Positions 1 to 9,897 are shown, numbered from the stretch's first letter. The stretch is 64,000 nt of DNA from Pseudomonadota bacterium (GCA_027491115.1 JAIXWV010000041.1:71274-135273), one strand, 5' to 3'. A program made the numbers and translations. Notes: generated from the letters alone by a model not told the origin.

Positions 1-759
1 ACATGGCGCATGCTTCTTCCCTTGCTCGAAAAGATCACGCACACGGGACGCTCCCACTCCGACGAACATCTCCACGAAATCGGAACCTGAAATCGAGAAA
101 AACGGCACGCCGGCTTCTCCGGCCACAGCCTTAGCGAGCAAGGTCTTTCCGGTTCCGGGAGGGCCCATCAGGAGAACACCCTTCGGAATCCGCCCACCCA
201 GACGGGTGAACTTCTTCGGATCCTTCAAAAAGTGGACGATTTCTTCAAGATCTTGTTTGGCTTCTTCAGCGCCGGCCACATCCTTGAAAGTGAACTTTCG
301 GCTGGCCTCATTGAGCATTCGGGCCTTCGATTTGCCGAAACTCATCGCCTTGCCACCACCCGACTGGATCTGACGCATGAAAATGAAGAACACGAAGAAG
401 AGCAGCAGCATCGGGAACCAGGAGACCAGCATCTGTTGCCAGAAGGGGGTCTTCTCGGCTTGCTCATAATCCGGAATGAGCTTGTTCGCCTTCAGAATCT
501 CAGTGAAAACGGGATTCTTGGTGTCTCCGACCGTTTCGAATGAGGTCCTTCCGTCCACCGGCTCCTTCAGTTTCCCGACGATGACATCTTCACTTTTGAA
601 GGTCACCTCGGCCACTTTACCCTGTTGGACCAGTTCGATGAACTGGGAGAACTTCAACGCCTTGTGGGGGCGCTGGTTCGAATCCACCGCCTTGAACAGA
701 ATCGCGAAGATCAGGAATACCGACAACCAGAGCGCGGCTGCGCGTCCGAAACCTTTCAT
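1..759 (-). CDS. ftsH: ATP-dependent zinc metalloprotease FtsH (5' part, runs off window)
   Basis: Membrane-anchored AAA+ protease that degrades membrane and some cytosolic proteins. The first 253 residues are present. They show an N-terminal membrane segment (about residues 7-23), a periplasmic stretch, a second membrane segment (about 107-127), the conserved FTFKDVAG entry to the AAA module and the Walker A GPPGTGKT. The rest of the ATPase, including the second region of homology, and the HEXXH protease domain lie beyond base 1. The ATG is preceded by AAGGA at normal spacing. tilS lies just upstream on the same strand, a common neighbour of ftsH in bacteria. Identification is firm from the motifs. 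Confidence 0.96.
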   Translation of the reverse strand, partial: MKGFGRAAALWLSVFLIFAILFKAVDSNQRPHKALKFSQFIELVQQGKVAEVTFKSEDVIVGKLKEPVDGRTSFETVGDTKNPVFTEILKANKLIPDYEQAEKTPFWQQMLVSWFPMLLLFFVFFIFMRQIQSGGGKAMSFGKSKARMLNEASRKFTFKDVAGAEEAKQDLEEIVHFLKDPKKFTRLGGRIPKGVLLMGPPGTGKTLLAKAVAGEAGVPFFSISGSDFVEMFVGVGASRVRDLFEQGKKHAPC

Positions 760-828
760 AAGGGGTCCTTTCTCGTGGAAACGAGTCCAACCCTGATTTC
801 AACACAGAGACCTTGAAAAAACAAATCT

Positions 829-1782
829 TTAGCCTTGATCAGGTAGATCGAGATTCTCAATGAGAAAGCCTTGTTTCACCGGTCTAAGACGCGCCCCGCC
901 GGGTAGGCTCAGTGCCCGGCGTCTCCCCCCTGCCAACAATTGGGCCCGAAGCTCTTCGACCTGCGCTCGACCCAGGGGGCGCCCGATGGCCACCTCCACT
1001 GCGGCTTTCACGCTGTGCAACAGAGGGGTTGCGTAAGAGCTTACCAGTCGTTCGGGGTAACGAGCCAGAACATCCCGGACGGCTGGAAAATGCTCCTCAA
1101 GAAGTGGGAAAGCGCGAGTTCTGGCCCAGGCGCGAAATCGTTTTGCATCAGCATTGGTCGGATCCTCATGGAAAGTGAGGTTCTCTTCGGACGCATAGGC
1201 TCGGATTTGCGATTTACCCACCTGAAGGAAAGGTCTTAAAACATTGTCATCACGAAATAAAATCCCAGCTCCTAGCTCGAGCATCTCTCCGCGCAAGAAC
1301 CGAAACAGAACAGTCTCCGCCTGGTCGTCCCGATGGTGCGCTGTCAAGACGGTCGAATAGGGCCTTCCCTTGCCAGTGAGAATCTTGAAAACCTTCTGCC
1401 TCTTGAGGCGGGCATCCTCCTCCAGGTTCCGGCTTTCTTTTGTTCGCCCGCGAGGCACAGGGAGGTGTCGACTCATAAAACCGACTCCGAGGCTCTCCGC
1501 CAGATGTCGCACTGAATCGCGCTCTTCGGCTCCCGATTCGGAACGCCAGCCATGATCTAGATGCAAGAATGTGATTTGCCCGGATGGGAGAACCTTCCTA
1601 CCGTAACGTCCAAGAAGGTGGGCAAGAACCATCGAGTCCACTCCTCCTGAAACGGCAATCAGAATACGACCCTCAAGGGGCAGTTTCACTTGCTGTTCTT
1701 TAAACGTCCGGATCACCTGACGAATCAGGCTACCCCCCACCCGTCCGGGGGAGGGATAAATACTCCGGGAAAGGGAAGACAC
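829..1782 (-). CDS. tilS: tRNA(Ile)-lysidine synthase TilS (short form)
   Basis: Modifies C34 of tRNA-Ile(CAU) to lysidine so that it reads AUA codons. The PP-loop motif SGGVDS is at residues 45-50, followed by an HHRDDQAETVL segment typical of the family. At 317 residues it is shorter than the roughly 430 of E. coli TilS, so the C-terminal substrate domains are reduced, as in other short TilS proteins. The start is a GTG directly abutting the stop of the upstream lipoprotein gene (TGAGTG), which implies translational coupling. ftsH follows downstream. Function is inferred from family motifs; the start codon is slightly uncertain. Confidence 0.9.
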   Translation of the reverse strand: MSSLSRSIYPSPGRVGGSLIRQVIRTFKEQQVKLPLEGRILIAVSGGVDSMVLAHLLGRYGRKVLPSGQITFLHLDHGWRSESGAEERDSVRHLAESLGVGFMSRHLPVPRGRTKESRNLEEDARLKRQKVFKILTGKGRPYSTVLTAHHRDDQAETVLFRFLRGEMLELGAGILFRDDNVLRPFLQVGKSQIRAYASEENLTFHEDPTNADAKRFRAWARTRAFPLLEEHFPAVRDVLARYPERLVSSYATPLLHSVKAAVEVAIGRPLGRAQVEELRAQLLAGGRRRALSLPGGARLRPVKQGFLIENLDLPDQG

Positions 1783-2472
1783 TCAATTCCTGCCCTTCAT
1801 TGGATACAGTGAGGCCCGTTTCGGATCGATATCCACCCAACAAGAGACCTGCTTGCCCTGAGCCAGATCCTGGGTGCAAGTCAGATGACTTCCGGTCCGA
1901 GTACTCACTCCGCTGTCTGGAAGTTTAGAATAAAGAACGGCCGAAAAAAGGAGTGGAATTCTCAAGGTCAAATGCCCTCCTGCCACTTCCGGGTGGACCT
2001 CGACCCACTCCCCGTTCTCGTCAGGCATCCTCGGTTCGGGATTGGCAGAAATCAGGTCTCCCGGGGCACGAATCGGCACCGGAGCCCCTTCAGGAAGATT
2101 CAGGGCTAGGACACAACGCGTGCCCCGCGTCCGCTTGAGACACTGAAGGTGGATTCCGGTTTTCGAGGACATTCCCGTTCGGCCCTGCGCCTGCTCTTCT
2201 GCCAGCGAGAGGCTCCGGTATACGAGATCCGCATCAGCTCCCTGAAACTCCAGGCGCAAAGCCCCGCCTTCCCACTCCTGCATTCCAAAATCCGTGGTCG
2301 CATCCACCGGGACTCCATTGGGAACCTGGGGTTTCAACTGATTGAGGGACGAGTTGGAATACCCATTTCCTTGGAGAACGAGGGTGGGTGCCCGCTGTGG
2401 AGCACACGATGCCAAACCAAGGAGGAGAAGAAGAACCCAAGAACTTTTTTGACGCACAACACCTGAATCCAT
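1783..2472 (-). CDS. Predicted lipoprotein of unknown function
   Basis: A 229-residue protein with a hydrophobic signal segment ending in the lipobox LASC, so the mature protein probably begins at a lipidated Cys (about residue 23). The rest is a soluble periplasmic or outer-membrane-attached domain containing two short Cys pairs, and I do not recognise its fold. It is the first gene of the lipoprotein-tilS(-ftsH) unit, and its stop abuts the tilS start. There is no Shine-Dalgarno at normal distance. Instead a -35/-10 pair sits directly before the ATG (listed separately), which suggests a leaderless message. Confidence 0.75.
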   Translation of the reverse strand: MDSGVVRQKSSWVLLLLLGLASCAPQRAPTLVLQGNGYSNSSLNQLKPQVPNGVPVDATTDFGMQEWEGGALRLEFQGADADLVYRSLSLAEEQAQGRTGMSSKTGIHLQCLKRTRGTRCVLALNLPEGAPVPIRAPGDLISANPEPRMPDENGEWVEVHPEVAGGHLTLRIPLLFSAVLYSKLPDSGVSTRTGSHLTCTQDLAQGKQVSCWVDIDPKRASLYPMKGRN

Positions 2473-2481
2473 GCGGAGCGG

Positions 2482-2510
2482 GTTTTACTCCGGAAAAAGA
2501 GGAAAGTAAA
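2482..2510 (-). promoter_or_regulatory. Candidate leaderless promoter of the lipoprotein-tilS unit
   Basis: On the minus strand, TTTACT and TAAAAC are separated by 17 bp. The -10 ends 9 nt before the ATG at 2472, so transcription would start at or next to the start codon. No Shine-Dalgarno lies in the usual place. This is inferred from spacing and partial consensus only. Confidence 0.4.
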
Positions 2511-2514
2511 GCCT

Positions 2515-3180
2515 TCAGGTGATGAGCTTGACCCCCGCCCCCCGGACCGTGAGGAGGTGCTGGGGATGCTCAGGATCCGGCTCGATCCGTTTTCTGAGTT
2601 GAGTGATCAGGTAATCGACTGTCCGGGTTTTCGGAAGGAAAGTGAATCCCCAGACATCCTTGAGCAAGCGATCCTTACTGACGATATCCCCCTCTCGCTC
2701 GAGAAGGTACGCGACAAACTTGAACTCCAGCGGAGTCAACTGAACCGGGATCCTTTGGGTATGAAGGGTCAAGGTTCCAGAATCAAGCCACCATCCGCTC
2801 CGTTTGTCCTCGGCAGCGGGCGTGGGCGCCCTTCGCCCGAGAGCCTCGATCCGCGCCTCGAGTTCCTGGAATGAAAAAGGCTTTGGAAGATAATCATCGG
2901 CCCCAAGACGGAGCCCCTGAATCCGCTCCTCGACCCCGGACTTGGAACTCAAAATGAGCACTAGGGATTTGGACCTGCGGGGATGGGAGAGCAAGACCGT
3001 GCCCTCTCCGTCCGGCAGATTCCGATCCAGGATCCACAATGGGTAAGTACCTGAAGCCAGGCACCGGCCGGCCTCTTTCAAGGTCTTGGCCCAATCACAC
3101 TCAATTCCCATTTTCTTGAGCGAAAGGACGATCGTATCTCCGAGAATGAGCTCATCCTCCACGAGCAAAACTCGCATCAT
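2515..3180 (-). CDS. OmpR-family response regulator
   Basis: Two-component response regulator of 221 residues. The receiver domain (1-115) has the acidic pair E8/D9, the phosphoacceptor D52 and the conserved K100 in LPKPF. A C-terminal OmpR/PhoB winged helix (about 125-221) binds DNA. Its ATG overlaps the stop of the upstream histidine kinase gene (ATGA), so the two are a cognate pair. A second ATG follows immediately and could be used instead. It is the last gene of the thioredoxin-COX15-kinase-regulator operon. Target genes cannot be told from the sequence. Confidence 0.93.
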   Translation of the reverse strand: MMRVLLVEDELILGDTIVLSLKKMGIECDWAKTLKEAGRCLASGTYPLWILDRNLPDGEGTVLLSHPRRSKSLVLILSSKSGVEERIQGLRLGADDYLPKPFSFQELEARIEALGRRAPTPAAEDKRSGWWLDSGTLTLHTQRIPVQLTPLEFKFVAYLLEREGDIVSKDRLLKDVWGFTFLPKTRTVDYLITQLRKRIEPDPEHPQHLLTVRGAGVKLIT

Positions 3181-4130
3181 GCGAAGTACCCTTCGATCAC
3201 AAACTGTGCTCCTCGCCCCTCACCGAGACTCCGCCCACTCAAGGTGATACCCATCGCCTTCGAAGCACTCGCTGACAAATACAAACCCAGTCCAGTACCA
3301 GGAATGGAATGGGTCTTCTGCCCTCCCGAATCCCCTTCGAGTCTGGAAAATCGCTTGAAGAGAGCCTTTTCTCGCCCCGGCGCAAAACCGAGCCCCTGAT
3401 CCTCGACCGAGATCTGCCACCGGGTTTTCCAGAAAAAAAACCGAGAGTGAACCGTCTTGCACCGGACCTCGACCCTGGGCTTCCCGAGTGCGAACTTCCG
3501 GGCGTTGTCGAGCAAGTTCCTAAATACGAGCTCGAACAAAATCGGATCGATCAACACCGAACGGGGAAAAGGATCTCCCGAAAGACGGATCTCGGACTCT
3601 CGGCCCAGGAGATCTTCGAAACTCTTCCATCTGACACGAATCCAATCATTGAGGTCCACTCGAGAAAGATTCACGTTGAGGCGCGACTCACGGAGACGTG
3701 CGGCCTGGAGAAGCAATTCAACGTCCGAGCGGAGCCGCTCGAGCTCCGCGCCGTGCGAGGACCAGAGCCGGGAACGTTCTTCTTCACTCAGAGGATGGTC
3801 CGGATGCTTGAGAAGGTCTGAGACCAGAGTCAATGACGCCAAAGGCGTCCGGAGCTCATGGGAGATTCGATCGAGAAAGTCGGCCTGGACCTGGCTGATC
3901 CGCATCTCCCTGAGCAAGCGGGCAAAAAATAGGATCAGCGAACCAATAATTCCGATGAACCCGACAGCACCGACAATGATCTTGCCCCAGGGGGTCTGCT
4001 CCCATGAGATGTTGTGAACCAGTTCGACATTGTAGCTGGTTGCCATGTATCCAGCAAAAATTAGCCCGAGTACAAGGATGAAAACCCAGATCCCAACCCG
4101 AGGTCTAGAAACGACTTTTTCGAGTTTCAT
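3177..4130 (-). CDS. Membrane sensor histidine kinase
   Basis: Histidine kinase of 317 residues. Two membrane segments (about 14-30 and 50-72) enclose only about 20 periplasmic residues, so it probably senses a membrane or intramembrane signal rather than a bulky ligand. The H-box RISHELRTPLASL carries phospho-His91. The N-box has N206 and N210, and the ATP lid shows DQGLGF and GTGLGL. Its 5' end overlaps the COX15 gene by 26 bp and its 3' end overlaps the response regulator by 4 bp. This places a signalling pair inside a heme A/thiol operon and suggests, without proof, control linked to respiration or redox state. Confidence 0.93.
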   Translation of the reverse strand: MKLEKVVSRPRVGIWVFILVLGLIFAGYMATSYNVELVHNISWEQTPWGKIIVGAVGFIGIIGSLILFFARLLREMRISQVQADFLDRISHELRTPLASLTLVSDLLKHPDHPLSEEERSRLWSSHGAELERLRSDVELLLQAARLRESRLNVNLSRVDLNDWIRVRWKSFEDLLGRESEIRLSGDPFPRSVLIDPILFELVFRNLLDNARKFALGKPRVEVRCKTVHSRFFFWKTRWQISVEDQGLGFAPGREKALFKRFSRLEGDSGGQKTHSIPGTGLGLYLSASASKAMGITLSGRSLGEGRGAQFVIEGYFA

Positions 4131-5031
4131 GAGACACTCCGGAAATCCAAAGAGCGATGAAGACCAAATCCGCGCAGAGCAGGTGAACGAGCTGCATCCA
4201 GTTCGGAGCCATGAGGATCCAGTTCAAAATTCCGAGCAAAAACTGCAGAATCACGCCCCCGAGGAGGAAGCTCCGGATCCGGTTGAATTCCATGGCCTCG
4301 AGCTTCCGGCTCCAGAAAAACACGGAGCCGATCCAGAGCGTGGCCAAAATAGGATGGAGCACCCGGAGTCTGACGGTGAAGTGCGCGCTCTGGTCGAAGT
4401 CCGCAGCAATTCCATCTGCGAGACTCTTAGCAGGGAACAAGGTGTCTCCGAGGGCCGTCACCGCACCGCTCATCCCCAACAAGAGAAAAAGTCCGGCGCT
4501 GAACCAGAACGAAGGATCCCGCGGCAGAAACCGACGCGGTGGACTCTCGAAGTCGCCCTCATTCCGGCCGAGCCAGAGAGTGGAAGTCAGGCAGGCGAGA
4601 AGGAATAGTGTGTTGACCAAATGGAGCGATATAGAAACAGCGCGCGCAACGGACTGATCAAACTCGACCAGCTTCAGAAGTACGAGTCCAGCTCCGAGCA
4701 GAGCCTCCAGAATGATTGCAATCAGGGACCAGCGCGCCGCAGTTCGCACGAGCGAATGCCGGTCCGAAATCTTTCTGGCCCAGAAAAAGGTGATCACCAC
4801 CCACACCAAGGACAATCCGCTAGAAAGCCGGTGAGCGAACTCGATCACGGTCTGGATCCGGGGAGCCGTCGGAATCACCTGTCCATTGCAGAGCGGCCAG
4901 TGGTCGCCGCAGCCGGCACCGGAGCCGGTCGCCCGGACATAAGCACCCCAAACGATCACCGCCAAACAATACAGCAAACTGAAAATCTGAAACCGGAAAA
5001 ACGCGCTTCTTGAGGCCGAGATCCCCGTCAT
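4105..5031 (-). CDS. ctaA: Heme A synthase, COX15/CtaA family
   Basis: Integral membrane enzyme that oxidises the C8 methyl of heme O to make heme A for aa3-type oxidases. The 308-residue protein has about eight hydrophobic segments. Family signatures include RATGSGAGCGDHWPLCNG near the N-terminus, the heme-ligand region FAHRLSSG, and His-containing segments such as HLVNT and HPILATLW in later helices. The start at 5031 overlaps the stop of the thioredoxin-like gene (ATGA) and follows an AGAGGAAGAAGAA purine stretch. The reading frame is open further upstream, but that start would lie inside the upstream gene. Its presence implies a heme-copper oxidase elsewhere in the genome. Confidence 0.93.
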   Translation of the reverse strand: MTGISASRSAFFRFQIFSLLYCLAVIVWGAYVRATGSGAGCGDHWPLCNGQVIPTAPRIQTVIEFAHRLSSGLSLVWVVITFFWARKISDRHSLVRTAARWSLIAIILEALLGAGLVLLKLVEFDQSVARAVSISLHLVNTLFLLACLTSTLWLGRNEGDFESPPRRFLPRDPSFWFSAGLFLLLGMSGAVTALGDTLFPAKSLADGIAADFDQSAHFTVRLRVLHPILATLWIGSVFFWSRKLEAMEFNRIRSFLLGGVILQFLLGILNWILMAPNWMQLVHLLCADLVFIALWISGVSHETRKSRF

Positions 5032-5624
5032 TTCTTCTTCCTCTCGAGCGCGGCAGCAGTAAGTTCTTTCCACTTGATGCTGCAACCCATGGATGGAATC
5101 GCTTTGTCATCAAAGTTTCCAAGACCTGTCGCCAGAGTTTCCATCGCCTCCCTCAACTCCTGCCGCTTCACTTTCGTTTCGTCCTGCCAGGAATCATCGA
5201 TCCGACCCCGGTAGCGGAGCAGGAACTTCCCGTCCACGTTTTCGTAAAGGTAGGGATCTGGTGTGCAAACAGCATCGTAGGCTTTGGCGACCATCTGGGT
5301 CTCGTCAAACACATAGGGGAACGGAAGATTCCACTCCTTCGCGGTAACCACCATGTTCTCGAAGCTGTCCGCTTCTTTGTAGAGCGGGTCGTTCGAATTG
5401 ATCCCGATGACGGCAATTCCGCGCGGAGCATAGTCTCGAGCCAACTGGGAAAGTCTTTCATGGATCGCAATCACATAAGGACAATGATTGCACATGAACA
5501 CCACGAGGAGTCCCTTGCGGTCAGAAAAGGAACTCGGGCTGTAGATCTTGCCATCGACACCCCGCAAGGAAAAGGAAGGTGCCTCCGAACCCGGAACCGA
5601 AGCAGTCGAATATTCAAGTGCCAT
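5028..5624 (-). CDS. Thioredoxin-like AhpC/TSA-family protein
   Basis: A 198-residue thioredoxin-fold protein of the redoxin/AhpC-TSA superfamily. The redox motif is CNHCP after strand LLVVFM, characteristic of a common bacterial group often annotated only as thioredoxin family protein. There is no signal peptide, so it is probably cytoplasmic. It is the first gene of a four-gene overlapping operon with ctaA and a two-component pair, and is transcribed divergently from the acyltransferase gene at 5687. A role in heme or copper-site thiol chemistry is a guess from context. Confidence 0.85.
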   Translation of the reverse strand: MALEYSTASVPGSEAPSFSLRGVDGKIYSPSSFSDRKGLLVVFMCNHCPYVIAIHERLSQLARDYAPRGIAVIGINSNDPLYKEADSFENMVVTAKEWNLPFPYVFDETQMVAKAYDAVCTPDPYLYENVDGKFLLRYRGRIDDSWQDETKVKRQELREAMETLATGLGNFDDKAIPSMGCSIKWKELTAAALERKKK

Positions 5625-5686
5625 GCGCCGACCCTAACACAAAAACCCCTCGCCGGAGAGTCCGCTTTCGTGCAGAATCGGGGCAT

Positions 5687-6571
5687 ATGGCCATCCTCCA
5701 GACGAATAAGCCTTTCGGCCCGCCGCAAAAGCCGACCAAATTCCGTCGTCTGGCGCTCGGAAGCTGGAGCGCACCGGACAATCCCACAATTTACGGAGTC
5801 CTCGAGCTCAATGTCGAAAAGGCCCTGTCCTACCTAGAACACCTCAGGACCCGGACAGAGGAGAAACTCACGATCACCCACTTCATTGGGAAGATGCTGG
5901 CCGAGGTCATGGCCCTCCATCCCGAGTTGAACTGTGAATTGAGATTCGGTAAATTCTATCCACGGAAGTCCGTAGACCTCTCCTTCCAGGTTGCGATCGA
6001 AGACGATGAAGCAGACTTCGGTTTGAAGCACCGCCACGATCTTTCTTCAGGATTGGTCCGCGATGCCCATTTGAAATCTGTGATCCAAATCGCGAAAGAA
6101 CTGAATGCTTCTGCACGTCAGATCCGTGGACAGAGCGATCCGGGCTTCTCCGGTATCAAGAAATTAAGCGGAATGGTCCCCGGGTTCCTTCAGACCTCTG
6201 CAGTGGGACTGTTGCAATGGATCATCCGTACTCTGAATCTATGGAGCCCGCTCCTCGGGATCCCGAAGAACGCTTTCGGCTCCTTGTTAATCACCAATGT
6301 GGGATCACTCGGACTGGATTTCGCACTTCCGGCCCTGTTTCCGCCTTCTGGTGTACCATCCATCATCGCGGTCGGAGCAATCTACCGGGCTCCAGTCTAT
6401 GAAACGGATGATTCAGGTACGGTGATCCGCACCCGTCTCGAACGGTTTGTTCGTTTGTGCGGGGCTTTTGACCATCGCTATATCGACGGCATGCACGCCT
6501 CACGGATCGCACGGGACATGCGACGTTTCACCGAACACCCCGAGCTCTTCAAAAACGGAGACGCAGTTTGA
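5687..6571 (+). CDS. Stand-alone 2-oxoacid dehydrogenase-type acyltransferase
   Basis: A 294-residue protein with the catalytic-domain fold of dihydrolipoamide acyltransferases (E2, PF00198-like). The active-site motif HRYIDG near the C-terminus matches the His-xxx-Asp-Gly signature of E2 enzymes and chloramphenicol acetyltransferase. No lipoyl domain or E1/E3-binding domain precedes it, so it is not an ordinary E2 subunit; it may acylate a free CoA-linked substrate. I chose ATG 5687 because longer in-frame starts would run into the divergent thioredoxin-like gene. No E1 or E3 gene is nearby. The substrate is unknown. Confidence 0.75.
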   Translation: MAILQTNKPFGPPQKPTKFRRLALGSWSAPDNPTIYGVLELNVEKALSYLEHLRTRTEEKLTITHFIGKMLAEVMALHPELNCELRFGKFYPRKSVDLSFQVAIEDDEADFGLKHRHDLSSGLVRDAHLKSVIQIAKELNASARQIRGQSDPGFSGIKKLSGMVPGFLQTSAVGLLQWIIRTLNLWSPLLGIPKNAFGSLLITNVGSLGLDFALPALFPPSGVPSIIAVGAIYRAPVYETDDSGTVIRTRLERFVRLCGAFDHRYIDGMHASRIARDMRRFTEHPELFKNGDAV

Positions 6572-6874
6572 TCAATTTCTGCGACGCGCCGGCAGAACCG
6601 ATCCACGAGCTGTACGGGCTGTCGAGGCCTGGAGCCGTTTCTGCTGCTCAGGACTTTCCGCATAGCGAGACTCGAGCGACTTCAAACGGCCGAATTCTGC
6701 GTCCATCTCGGGTACCGAGAGCTTCTTACTGCGGATCTCGTTCAGCGGACCGGTCGGAAGGGACCGTTTCCCGTTGGTCCTGGCAGCATGACCGAGACTG
6801 ATCAAAGTCAGCCCGATCAAAAAGCCTCCCAAAAACCAAGCATAGTGCGTCCAATTCTTCTTTGAGGAGTCCAT
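6572..6874 (-). CDS. Small single-pass membrane protein, unknown function
   Basis: A 100-residue protein with one membrane segment (about residues 8-27) and a basic, charged C-terminal part likely to be helical. I do not recognise it. The ATG at 6874 is preceded by a strong GGAAGGAAGGG ribosome-binding site. Its stop codon abuts the stop of the convergent acyltransferase gene with no gap. A longer start is open but lacks a ribosome-binding site. Confidence 0.55.
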   Translation of the reverse strand: MDSSKKNWTHYAWFLGGFLIGLTLISLGHAARTNGKRSLPTGPLNEIRSKKLSVPEMDAEFGRLKSLESRYAESPEQQKRLQASTARTARGSVLPARRRN

Positions 6875-6967
6875 GGTGACCCTTCCTTCCGTGCAGGCAT
6901 TAAGCAATGTCCGTACCAGATCCCGCATTGCGCCAAATCCAAATCATGAGCTCCCAGGCTCTATTTC

Positions 6968-6997
6968 TTGGCCCCCGTCCCTCAAGGGGTGTATAAA
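6968..6997 (+). promoter_or_regulatory. Candidate promoter of the uvrA-like gene
   Basis: TTGGCC and TATAAA are separated by 18 bp. The predicted transcription start would leave a leader of about 17 nt before ATG 7021, in which I see no Shine-Dalgarno. Confidence 0.4.
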
Positions 6998-7020
6998 TTT
7001 CTGACAGTTGGCCAAAACCT

Positions 7021-9897
7021 ATGAAATCCGAGTCACCGATCCGTCTTCGCGGGGTCAAGCAAAACAATTTAAGGAACCTCGACCTCGAAATCCCGAGGCG
7101 GCGTCTGACCGTGATCACCGGTCTCTCTGGAAGCGGAAAATCCACGCTTGCCTTTGAAACCCTGTATGCCGAAGGTCAACGCCGGTATGTCGAGAGCCTC
7201 TCGACCTATACCCGTCAGTTCCTCGAAAAGATGCCGAAGCCGGATCTCGACTCGATCGAGAACATTCCTCCTGCCATCGCTCTCGAACAACGGAACACCG
7301 TTCTCAACTCCAGAAGCACCGTGGGCACCCAGACCGAGATGCTCGACTTTCTCCGCCTGTTCTTCACGAAGGCGGGTTCGCTGATTTGCAAGGAGTGCGG
7401 TGCGAAAGTGATCGACATTACCCCTACCCAGCTGGCCAAAGACCTCTGGACACGGGGGCAAGGCAGAAAATTCGCGCTCTGTTCACCCCTGGAGCTTTCT
7501 TCCGACGGAAAGGACAAGAACCGGAGCTTTGTCGAAAATTACTTCGCCATCCTGGCTGAACAAGGATTCAGACGGGTGTTTTGGACCCGGACCCGACGTT
7601 GGCATTTACTGGAAGATCCGATTCCGGAAGGTCTCAACCGAGAAGCTCTGATCGCAGGTGAGATCCACTTGCTGATGGACCGCTTTGATCTGACTGAATA
7701 TCCCATCGATTCGGACACTCAAACCCGCTTCGATGATTCTTTCGAACAGGCACTCAAATTCGGTTCCCAAAAGCTGAGCGTCATCGACCTCGAGACCCTG
7801 GAGGCCCGGATTCACCAGACCGGGTTCGCCTGTTTTGAGTGTGGTTCGCGCTACACCCGGCCATCCCCGAATCTGTTTTCATTTAACAGTCCTCTCGGAG
7901 CCTGTACCACTTGCAACGGTTTCGGCTTCACGCTCGAAATCGACGAGAAAAAAGTGATTCCCGACACCAAGCTTGCACTCGACGAAGGGGCGATCGATCC
8001 ACTCGCCAAGCCTTCCTCGGAGTCGGAATTCAAATCCTTTTTGAGGCGCTGCCAGAAAGAGGGCATCCGGACCGGGCAAAACTGGTCGGGTCTCAACGCC
8101 AACCAGAAGAAATGGGTTTGGTCCCGGGTCCTCGAGTTCTTCAAGGACCTGGAAGATTACCGTTACAAATTCCATGTCCGGATCTTCATCCGTCGCTACC
8201 AGACGCCAGTCGAGTGTGGAACCTGTCATGGTTCCAGACTCAAGTCGGAAGCCTTGGACATCCGGGTACGCGGAAAAAACTTGGCCGATCTTCTGAAGCT
8301 TTCCTTGAAAGACCTCCTCGCATGGTTCGAGGGGCTCGATTACACTCCTGCCGAGCGGGAGCTGATGAAAGATTTGCACCCTCAAATCATCCGTCGGCTC
8401 GGATTCCTGTGCAGAATCGGGGTCCCCTACCTGACCCTGAACCGGCTGACCCGGACCCTCTCAGGCGGTGAATTCCAAAGGATCAATCTAGCCACCCATC
8501 TCGGAAACGGTCTCTGCGGAACCTTGTATGTCCTCGACGAACCGACGATCGGACTCCACCCTGTCGATACGGAGAAACTGCTCGAGATCCTGCGTGAGCT
8601 CCGGGATCAGGGAAACACCCTGGTCGTGGTTGAGCACGAAACACGGATCCTCGAGGATGCGGACTGGATCATCGAGCTTGGCCCCGAAGCGGGCCGAAAG
8701 GGCGGTGAGCTCGTGGCCATGGGAACCCCGGAAACGGTGGTCCGCTCGCCCCGTGCCCGGACTGCGCGCTTTCTCGCTCCCGGCGGGACCCGACCTGTGC
8801 GTCGCCACCCACTCCGGACCGGCCCTGTTCCCGAGCTCCGGATCAGTGGTTGCCGTGAGCACAACCTGAAGAATCTGGATGTGACCCTTCCCCTTCAGCG
8901 CCTCGTGGTCGTCACCGGAGTCAGCGGTTCGGGTAAAACCACACTCATCCATCAGACGCTCGCCCCCGCATTGATCCAGCGCCTGGAGTCGGGAGGGAAT
9001 CGCGAAGAGGGAGAGGAATCTGAAGACCAAGCTCCCAACGGATCCGGCGCCTACGATCTATTGACGGGCGCCGAGCATCTGGATCACGTGATCCTCCTCG
9101 ATCAAAAACCGATCGGTAAAAACTCAAGATCCAACCCGGCAACCTACCTGAAAGCTTGGGACGAGATCCGCAAGATCCTGGCCTCACAGTCGGTGGCGCT
9201 CAGCCGCGGATACACTCCGGGACATTTTTCCTTCAACGTCGACGGAGGCCGCTGCCCCACCTGCAAAGGTGAAGGCGAGATTGCAATCGACATGCACTTC
9301 ATGGCGGAAGTGAAACTTCCCTGCGAAGACTGCGGCGGAAAGCGGTTCATCAAACCCTTGATGGATGTAAAATTCAAGGGTCGTTCGGTCGCAGATCTTC
9401 TGGCCACCACTATCGATGAAGCCCACGAGCTCTTCTTCGAGTACCCCGACCTCCGGAAAAAGCTCCAGGCCCTCAAGGACGTGGGGCTCGGCTACCTCGA
9501 ACTCGGTCAGCCGGGTCCGACTCTGTCGGGTGGCGAGGCCCAGCGACTCAAGATCGCCTTGACCCTGTGTGAAGAGGGTGGACGTCCCTCCCGTGATCTG
9601 TTCATCCTCGACGAGCCCACCACAGGACTGCACCAGGATGACGTCCAACATTTGCTCGATGTGCTCCACCATCTGGTCGATCGTGGAAAGAGTGTGATCC
9701 TAATCGAGCACCATCTTGATGTAATCGCCAACTCGGATCACGTGATCGATCTCGGACCAGAGGGGGGTGAAGCGGGTGGTTCAATCATCGGTGAAGGCTC
9801 TCCGGAGATCCTCACCCGACATTCTCGATCGAAAACGGGACAGGCGCTTCGAGAAGCCGGCTCATCCGAGCAACCAGCCCCCGTCCACAGGCAATGA
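7021..9897 (+). CDS. uvrA: Excinuclease ABC subunit UvrA (divergent form)
   Basis: DNA-damage recognition ATPase of nucleotide excision repair, 958 residues. Two ABC ATPase modules are visible. The first has GLSGSGKST, signature LSGGEFQR and Walker B DEPTIGLH. The second has [17 protein letters not shown] and DEPTTGLH. Zinc-type CxxC pairs are present, including CFECG...CTTCNG and CPTCKGEGE...CEDCGG. The length matches UvrA (about 940), but the first signature has Phe where canonical UvrA has Ala and the central region diverges, so a UvrA paralogue rather than the housekeeping copy is possible. Its 3' end overlaps the convergent SDR gene by 36 bp. Confidence 0.88.
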   Translation: MKSESPIRLRGVKQNNLRNLDLEIPRRRLTVITGLSGSGKSTLAFETLYAEGQRRYVESLSTYTRQFLEKMPKPDLDSIENIPPAIALEQRNTVLNSRSTVGTQTEMLDFLRLFFTKAGSLICKECGAKVIDITPTQLAKDLWTRGQGRKFALCSPLELSSDGKDKNRSFVENYFAILAEQGFRRVFWTRTRRWHLLEDPIPEGLNREALIAGEIHLLMDRFDLTEYPIDSDTQTRFDDSFEQALKFGSQKLSVIDLETLEARIHQTGFACFECGSRYTRPSPNLFSFNSPLGACTTCNGFGFTLEIDEKKVIPDTKLALDEGAIDPLAKPSSESEFKSFLRRCQKEGIRTGQNWSGLNANQKKWVWSRVLEFFKDLEDYRYKFHVRIFIRRYQTPVECGTCHGSRLKSEALDIRVRGKNLADLLKLSLKDLLAWFEGLDYTPAERELMKDLHPQIIRRLGFLCRIGVPYLTLNRLTRTLSGGEFQRINLATHLGNGLCGTLYVLDEPTIGLHPVDTEKLLEILRELRDQGNTLVVVEHETRILEDADWIIELGPEAGRKGGELVAMGTPETVVRSPRARTARFLAPGGTRPVRRHPLRTGPVPELRISGCREHNLKNLDVTLPLQRLVVVTGVSGSGKTTLIHQTLAPALIQRLESGGNREEGEESEDQAPNGSGAYDLLTGAEHLDHVILLDQKPIGKNSRSNPATYLKAWDEIRKILASQSVALSRGYTPGHFSFNVDGGRCPTCKGEGEIAIDMHFMAEVKLPCEDCGGKRFIKPLMDVKFKGRSVADLLATTIDEAHELFFEYPDLRKKLQALKDVGLGYLELGQPGPTLSGGEAQRLKIALTLCEEGGRPSRDLFILDEPTTGLHQDDVQHLLDVLHHLVDRGKSVILIEHHLDVIANSDHVIDLGPEGGEAGGSIIGEGSPEILTRHSRSKTGQALREAGSSEQPAPVHRQ

